NCBI GenBank assembly: GCA_002398825.1
Contig: DHBS01000025.1
Location: 1-46,269 of the forward strand
Reading direction: 5' to 3'
From: Syntrophomonas sp. UBA4922
GTDB taxonomy: Bacteria > Bacillota > Syntrophomonadia > Syntrophomonadales > Syntrophomonadaceae
Length of the DNA stretch: 46,269 nt
Shown here: positions 41,347 to 46,269 of the stretch, one piece after another
How positions within the stretch are numbered: position 1 is the first letter of the stretch
Layout: the number at the start of each line of letters is the position of its first letter
Program-made: the position numbers and the translations under genes
The notes under the pieces: model-generated
Databases searched by the model: none
Told to the model about the DNA's origin: nothing
What the model saw: only the letters and a program-made list of their open reading frames with translations

Positions 41347-43242
41347 GTGCTGAATAACGACCAACATGATGATGTAGTTAAATATATACAAAAAATTGAA
41401 GAATTAGAGAAACTTTTAGAAAAGGAACGCAGACTACACCTTCAAGCAGATCAGCAGTTGGAAGAATTATTTGATCTATCTTCCGACCTTTTTGTAATTA
41501 CAGATAAAAAAGGGCATATTAAAAGGGCTAATGCCAATTTTATTTCGGTGACCAATTACACCGGCGGGGAAACCATAACAGAAATAATCAATAATAAACT
41601 TCACCCTGATGACATTGAGTCTACCTTGAAGGCTATGCGCCGGGTGGTAAGAGACCGCAAGCAAAACCTGGTTTTCCGCTACCGCAACGATGATGGCTCT
41701 TTTTCCTGGTGCTCATGTAATATCATAGTCTCCAAGGAAGAAGATGTGGTCATAGGGGTGGGGCGAAACATTACCGAATCAAAAGAATCTGAGCGGCGTC
41801 AGGCTGATATTATCAACTTCCTTCCTGACGCCACTTTGGTTATTGATCAAAATGGCCGGGTGATAGCATGGAATAAGGCCATTGAAGAAATGACCGGAGT
41901 CAGCTCGGAATACATGCTGGGCAAAGGCAATTATGAATACAGCCTGCCGTTTTATGGGGAGTGCCGTCCCATACTGATTGACCTGATCAATCTTAACGAA
42001 AGTGAAATTGAAGACTCCTACCTGAGTCTTCACCGGGATTACAAACGCATTTCCGCCGAGAGCTTCTGTCCCTTGATAGGCAGCAGCGGCGCTTTTCTGT
42101 ATGGCACCGCGTCTCCGCTGTTGGACAGCAACGGGAAGCTGGTGGGTGCGATCGAATCGATCAGAGATGTCAGCTTTCGCAGGAAAACCGAAGCGGCTCT
42201 GCGGCAGTCGGAAGAGAAATTTTCCAAAGCATTTCACGGCAGTCCTATTATGATGTGTCTGGCTACCCTTGAAGAGGGTATATTTATCGATGTCAACGAG
42301 GCCTTCTGCCGGGTTGTAGGGTATACCCGCGAGGAGATGATAGGCCGCACCAGCACCGAATTGAATTTTTACGCCATCCCCGACACCAGTCGCTCTTACC
42401 GCAAACTGCTGATAGAAAAGGGCAGAATCGAACACTATTCTTTCGGCTTCTGCAAAAAATCAGGTCAGGTTCGCGATGGCTTGTTGTGGAGCCAGCTATT
42501 GGATATTGACGGCTCATCCTGCCACATAGCCTGCATTATTGACATAACCGAACAAAATCGTCTGGAAAAAGAAATGGCCAGGCTCGACCGCCTTAAACTG
42601 GTTGGGGAAATGGCGGCCAGCATCGGCCATGAAATCCGCAATCCCATGACGACCATCCGCGGCTTTTTACAGCTATTGACCGACAAAAAAGATTATCAAG
42701 ATGATTTCGCCTATTTTGAATTGATGATTGAAGAACTGGACCGGGCCAACAGTATTATAAGCGAATATCTGGGCATGGCGCAGGACAAACTGGTCGACCT
42801 GCAGCCCCGCTACCTTGACCAGGCGGTTAAATCGATTTATCCCATGATTCAAGCCGACGCAAATATCAGGGAAATGGCAGTATGCCTTGATCTCTCCAAA
42901 CCTCCCATACCGCTGATCGATGAAAAAGAGATCCGGCAGATGATTCTAAATCTGGCCCGCAACGGATTGGAGGCCATGTCGCCGGGAGGCACCCTGACTA
43001 TCGGCACCCAAACCGGGCCCAAGGAAATTGTGCTCTATGTCAGGGATGAAGGTCATGGTTTGGATCCGAGCATTGTGGACAAGATAGGAACCCCTTTCCT
43101 TACCACCAAGGAAAAAGGCACCGGTCTTGGCCTGGCCGTCTGCTACAGCATTGCCGCCCGCCATCATGCCACAATTGATTTTGAGACCAGTCCCTGCGGC
43201 ACTACTTTTTATGTGCGCTTTCCGTTCCCCCCGGATGACTAA
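41347..43242 (+). CDS. Sensor histidine kinase with three PAS domains
   Basis: A 631-residue soluble kinase. A short coiled coil (about 12-38) precedes PAS1 (about 38-142), PAS2 (about 150-275) and PAS3 (about 290-400). HisKA has H428 (SIGHEIRNPMTTIRGFLQLL), and the HATPase has NLARNGLEAM, DEGHGL and GTGLGLAVC. This architecture and the GHEIRNPMTTIRGFLQLL box are like Bacillota sporulation kinases (KinA/KinE type), which feed Spo0F/Spo0A, but no sporulation gene is adjacent. The GTG start follows GGGGGAGGG by six bases. No response regulator is beside it, as usual for orphan kinases. Confidence 0.9.
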   Translation: MLNNDQHDDVVKYIQKIEELEKLLEKERRLHLQADQQLEELFDLSSDLFVITDKKGHIKRANANFISVTNYTGGETITEIINNKLHPDDIESTLKAMRRVVRDRKQNLVFRYRNDDGSFSWCSCNIIVSKEEDVVIGVGRNITESKESERRQADIINFLPDATLVIDQNGRVIAWNKAIEEMTGVSSEYMLGKGNYEYSLPFYGECRPILIDLINLNESEIEDSYLSLHRDYKRISAESFCPLIGSSGAFLYGTASPLLDSNGKLVGAIESIRDVSFRRKTEAALRQSEEKFSKAFHGSPIMMCLATLEEGIFIDVNEAFCRVVGYTREEMIGRTSTELNFYAIPDTSRSYRKLLIEKGRIEHYSFGFCKKSGQVRDGLLWSQLLDIDGSSCHIACIIDITEQNRLEKEMARLDRLKLVGEMAASIGHEIRNPMTTIRGFLQLLTDKKDYQDDFAYFELMIEELDRANSIISEYLGMAQDKLVDLQPRYLDQAVKSIYPMIQADANIREMAVCLDLSKPPIPLIDEKEIRQMILNLARNGLEAMSPGGTLTIGTQTGPKEIVLYVRDEGHGLDPSIVDKIGTPFLTTKEKGTGLGLAVCYSIAARHHATIDFETSPCGTTFYVRFPFPPDD

Positions 43243-43346
43243 TCGGTTATTTCCTTCAATTCCGCGAATTTGGATGTAAGTCTGAAAATCATTTCTCAGT
43301 AATAAGGTATATTACAATATTGATGATTGACAGGGGAGGAGTTCAC

Positions 43347-45146
43347 ATGAACCGTTTGGGGGCTATGATAAAAGCTGCCTTGTTGAGGCTTATTGAAGCT
43401 ATATCTCGTTTTCCGCTGACTGTAGTCTGTCTGATCGGCGCTACCATACTGTTGTGTTACATGATATCTTTGCACAAGCAGCCCGGACCGATTGTCGAAA
43501 AACTGGCCTATACTTTTTTGCTGGGTTCCTTCCTGGGCATCGCCGCACAGTTCGCCTGTGAACGCTTTGAGCAGCTCCACAAAAAGCGTGTTGTGGTTTA
43601 TCTTGTATCAACCCTGTTGACCATCGGATATTACTTGATTCTTATGCCGGTCCAGAGCATCAGTCATGAGGTTACTATCCGCACTTTTGTAGCAGTGGCC
43701 GCCATGTTCTGCGCTTTCATCTGGGTGCCGTCTTTCAGAAGCCGGGCCGATTTTAATGAAATAGCCCTGGTGCATTTTAAATCCGCCTTTATATCAGTTT
43801 TGTACTCGGCCGTGCTCAACGCCGGTTGTGCCAGCATTATCGCCGCGGTGGATATCTTGCTCTTCCCGGTCGATAACGATGCTTATGCTTATACCATGGT
43901 CGTCATCTGGGTGCTGTTCGCCACGCTCTATTATTTATCACTTTTGCCCCGCTGGGGTTCGGAGCGGGCTGAGGACAGGGAATTTGCCAGGTATTCGGCT
44001 GAATACCCCCGCTTCCTGGAAATCCTGGTTTCCTACATTGCGATCCCTCTGGTGGCAGCCTTCACCCTGGTCCTGGCCGCATATTTCGTCAAGATACTAT
44101 TTACGCTCAAATGGCCTTCGGGGCAACTCGGGGGGATGGTTTTGGCCTACTCCGCCTCCGGACTGATTATTTATATCCTGGCCAGCCTTGCTTCAAACCG
44201 TTTTGCTACTTTATACCGTCTGATTTTTCCCAAGGTATTGATTCCGGTTGTAATCATGCAGCTCATATCGGTGGGCATTCGCCTGGATGCCTACGGTATC
44301 ACCGAATCCCGCTATTACATTACTCTTTTCGGCATTTTTTCACTGGTTTGCGCTATCATGCTCAGTTTTAAGCCAGTATCCAAAAACGGCTTGATCGCCT
44401 TGCTGGCAGCCGGTTTTGCTATTTTATCGGTGATACCGCCTGTAGATGCTTTTACCGTATCCCGCAACAGCCAGATCACCCGCCTGGAAAGCATGCTCCT
44501 GGCCGAGGGCCTGCTTGTTGACGGAAAAATCACCCCCAAGGCTGAAGTAAGCATGAACCTTCGTCTGGAGGCTACCAGCATACTCAGTTACCTGCAGGCT
44601 CGGGATTACACCCGCTATGTTGTCTGGCTGCCCGCTGATTTCACCACCTATAGGGATATGAAAAGTGTTTTTGGATTTGAATCGGCTTACCCGGGTATGG
44701 ATGTGGAAAGCAATTACTTCTTTGCGGTCATGGATACTCAAAAACCTTTTCCCATCAGCGGTTTTGATATCCTGGTCAGTGCCAGTTCCCACCGCGGAGC
44801 AGTAAGCCAAAATCTGTCCGCCGTCGATTTTGAGGTACAGGGCCTGCCTTATAAATTGATCCTGGAACGCCTGTCTGCCCAGGAGGTGCGGCTCGCGGTA
44901 CAGAACGCGGCCGGTGCCGAACTGATCAGCACCGGTTTGTATGATTTCGGCCAGACCGTCGCCGAAATTGGGAATGTGCCTAAACAGGCCTTGCCTCCCG
45001 AACAAATGACTTTTGACGTTGAAAACAACGGCTACAAGCTGCGAGTGATTTTTCAAAACATAAATATCACCAAAGGCGACAGTCTTGAAGCCGGGGTGGA
45101 TTACGAACTCATGATCATGTTCGGGGTTCCAACAGCCATTCAATAA
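43347..45146 (+). CDS. DUF4153-like polytopic membrane protein
   Basis: A 599-residue protein with about eleven hydrophobic segments up to residue 375, then a soluble 220-residue C-terminal part (from about 385: beta-rich, MNLRLEATSILSYLQARDY onward). This layout and the RFPLTVVCLIGATILL opening fit the DUF4153 family of unknown function. ATG 43347 follows GGGGAGGA by six bases; an upstream in-frame ATG at 43320 has no ribosome site. Its downstream neighbour is a LiaF-like protein, so an envelope-related role is possible. Confidence 0.75.
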   Translation: MNRLGAMIKAALLRLIEAISRFPLTVVCLIGATILLCYMISLHKQPGPIVEKLAYTFLLGSFLGIAAQFACERFEQLHKKRVVVYLVSTLLTIGYYLILMPVQSISHEVTIRTFVAVAAMFCAFIWVPSFRSRADFNEIALVHFKSAFISVLYSAVLNAGCASIIAAVDILLFPVDNDAYAYTMVVIWVLFATLYYLSLLPRWGSERAEDREFARYSAEYPRFLEILVSYIAIPLVAAFTLVLAAYFVKILFTLKWPSGQLGGMVLAYSASGLIIYILASLASNRFATLYRLIFPKVLIPVVIMQLISVGIRLDAYGITESRYYITLFGIFSLVCAIMLSFKPVSKNGLIALLAAGFAILSVIPPVDAFTVSRNSQITRLESMLLAEGLLVDGKITPKAEVSMNLRLEATSILSYLQARDYTRYVVWLPADFTTYRDMKSVFGFESAYPGMDVESNYFFAVMDTQKPFPISGFDILVSASSHRGAVSQNLSAVDFEVQGLPYKLILERLSAQEVRLAVQNAAGAELISTGLYDFGQTVAEIGNVPKQALPPEQMTFDVENNGYKLRVIFQNINITKGDSLEAGVDYELMIMFGVPTAIQ

Positions 45147-45231
45147 AATCGTTCCATAATGCCCCGCGCGATCTCCTGGAGCAGCTTCTAAGCGGAGGAG
45201 AAAATTAATGCAATAAAACGGTTCCAATGCT
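45141..45231. repeat. Short imperfect direct repeat at the end of the DUF4153-like gene
   Basis: CAATAAAATCGTTCCATAAT (from 45141, including the last codon and stop of the gene) recurs as CAATAAAACGGTTCCAATGC (from 45211), exactly 70 bases on. The second copy follows GGAGGAG and ATG, giving a two-codon frame ATG-CAA-TAA. It looks like the trace of a local duplication. Confidence 0.4.
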
Positions 45232-45347
45232 GAATGCGACAGGGCTTGAATAGAGAGTAGCAAATAACGCCAAGCTGATATAGACTTGAATTGCAGGAGC
45301 CTTTATCCGCGTTGTTCCTGCGGAAGCAAAAGGAGCGTGAGTATATT

Positions 45348-46049
45348 ATGGAGAGATTGGGCGGGCGTTATCTGGCCGGGCTGGTCGTGATCGCTTTTGG
45401 AATCGTCGCACTGCTTAACAATTTCGGGTTTACCGCTGTCAGTCTGGGATATTTGTTTAATCTATTGTGGCCGCTGTTGATCGTGGTGGCCGGCATTAAT
45501 TTCATCGCCCGGCGCGATCCGGCCGGATTGATCACCGGAGCCATTTTGACAGCCCTGGGAGTTGCATGGTTTGGCCGCAATGCCGGCTGGTTGGATATTG
45601 ATATGTCCTTGTTCTGGAAAGCCTTCTGGCCGGTGTTGATCATTATCATCGGGTTGAATATTATGCTCAAAAATGAACACAATAGCCGTGGAAATATAGC
45701 TATTATGGGCTCGGTGGAAAAGAAGCACGAGCCCTGGGAGCTTCGCAGTGCTGAATATACCGCCTTCATGGGGGGCATCGACCTGGATATCCGCAAGGCC
45801 CGATTTACACAACCAGAGATAACCCTGACCTTGTCAGCCATTATGGGGGGGATAAGCGTCATCCTCCCTCCAGACGTAGCCGTAACCTGCAACGGTACTT
45901 CCATTTTAGGCGGAATAGATCTAATGGGCCGCGGATCTGGCGGTATTTTGGGCAGCACCTCCATGCAGAGCGGCGATTTAAAGAACAGCGATAAAATTCT
46001 GCATCTCAAATGCACTACCATAATGGGTGGTATTGAAATCAAACAATAG
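45348..46049 (+). CDS. LiaF-like membrane protein
   Basis: A 233-residue protein with four hydrophobic helices at about 8-115 (paired LLNNFG...LWPLLIVVAGINF and FWKAFWPVLIIIIGLNIML repeats typical of LiaI/LiaF-type toastrack proteins). A C-terminal beta domain follows, with the repeated AxMGGIDLDIRKA, SAIMGGISVILP and SILGGIDLMG motif of the cell-wall-active antibiotic response family. In Bacillus LiaF restrains the LiaRS envelope-stress kinase; no liaRS is adjacent here. ATG 45348 lies after AAAGGAGCGTGAG. A hairpin GCAGGA/TCCTGC (45293-45321) lies in its leader. Confidence 0.8.
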   Translation: MERLGGRYLAGLVVIAFGIVALLNNFGFTAVSLGYLFNLLWPLLIVVAGINFIARRDPAGLITGAILTALGVAWFGRNAGWLDIDMSLFWKAFWPVLIIIIGLNIMLKNEHNSRGNIAIMGSVEKKHEPWELRSAEYTAFMGGIDLDIRKARFTQPEITLTLSAIMGGISVILPPDVAVTCNGTSILGGIDLMGRGSGGILGSTSMQSGDLKNSDKILHLKCTTIMGGIEIKQ

Positions 46050-46125
46050 TATCCTCCCGGCAATGGAATTGAGACAAAAAACTCAGCTTTTTAAATTATG
46101 CAATGTTTACTGGTACTGAATATCA

Positions 46126-46269
46126 ATCGGGTAGGAGGCTGACCCTTACTGGGTCAGCCGACCTCCCACAGAACCGTACGTACCGTTCGGTATACGGCTC
46201 CTCCCATGTTTACACACGAACAGACTCGTAGTAATCGAGAGAGTCGAAATATCCTGCCTTCTTAAGTCT
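46126..46269 (-). mobile_element. Group II intron, 3' end (domains V and VI), runs off the right edge
   Basis: Read on the minus strand, a domain V lies at 46200-46171: GAGCCGTAT pairs with GTACGGTTC (nine pairs, with the AGC catalytic triad), an AC bulge, and a short upper stem ACC/GGT closed by GAAC. Domain VI follows: GGGAGG, a nine-pair stem GGCTGACCC/GGGTCAGCC, then CCT-A-CCCGAT with the bulged branch-point A. The intron's last base is at 46126. The 5' part lies beyond 46269. It is inserted 76 bases after the LiaF-like gene, on the opposite strand. Confidence 0.85.
46210..46269 (-). CDS. C-terminal end of the intron-encoded reverse transcriptase (partial)
   Basis: The minus-strand frame entering at the window edge reads nineteen residues, RLKKAGYFDSLDYYESVRV, then TAA, ten bases before domain V. 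Intron-encoded proteins usually sit in domain IV and stop just before domain V, and their tails often read like xAGYxxxxDYYExV. The fragment is too short to identify by itself; position carries the call. Confidence 0.5.
   Translation of the reverse strand, partial: RLKKAGYFDSLDYYESVRV

Noticed and set aside
44424..45263. A 279-codon minus-strand frame opposite the DUF4153-like gene
   Set aside because: The plus-strand gene has membrane segments, a strong ribosome site and sensible composition; the minus-strand frame has none of these.

Overview
The window reads as chromosomal DNA of an anaerobic, Clostridia-type Bacillota (a Syntrophomonas/Desulfotomaculum-like lineage would fit; this is inferred, no rRNA is present). 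The reasons are strong GGAGG ribosome sites with many TTG and GTG starts, two secreted SLH-domain proteins, CheX-type chemotaxis phosphatases, a LiaF-like protein and a nitrogenase-like reductase. No tRNA, rRNA, CRISPR array or phage module was seen.

Layout. (1) 0.25-5.0 kb: an SLH surface protein, then a nitrogenase-superfamily pair in which an Fe-protein (NifH-like) is fused in one frame to a NifD-like subunit, followed by an overlapping NifK-like subunit. None of nifB, nifE, nifN or nifV is present. (2) 5.0-8.0 kb: a Fur-family regulator (probably Zur) and znuA-znuC-znuB metal uptake, tightly overlapped. (3) 8.2-11.6 kb: a PIG-L deacetylase, then the nickel-pincer cofactor genes larB and larC, preceded by a 48-codon stump of larE. 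(4) 12.1-23.4 kb: a long chemosensory operon: HEAT-repeat protein, CheR, CheY, a multi-HPt CheA, an Hsp70 relic, a soluble receptor with two signalling tips, a CheW with three domains, CheB, a second CheY and two CheX proteins. It is faced by a convergent PAS kinase / NtrC-type activator pair, and a GG-N10-GC sigma-54-like promoter lies in front of the operon. (5) 26.3-28.7 kb: an EF-G paralogue with a consensus promoter, a hairpin leader and its own terminator. (6) 28.7-36.7 kb, mostly minus strand: VWA (CoxE-like), MoxR ATPase, bactofilin-like membrane protein, an unrecognised ORF on the plus strand, a YgiQ radical SAM protein and a processive GT2 glycosyltransferase. (7) 37.3-46.0 kb: a second SLH protein (DUF4163/DUF3298-like tail), a small winged-helix-like protein, TypA/BipA, a three-PAS histidine kinase, a DUF4153-like membrane protein and a LiaF-like protein. 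(8) The right edge cuts through a group II intron on the minus strand: its 3' end (domains V and VI) and the last codons of its reverse transcriptase are visible.

The strongest leads are the HD-fused nitrogenase-like system, whose K-like subunit lacks the third cluster cysteine; the chemosensory operon built from multiplied modules with a possible linked sigma-54 circuit; and two gene relics (hsp70 and larE) found by reading frames in the gaps. All functions are read from motifs; no database search was possible.
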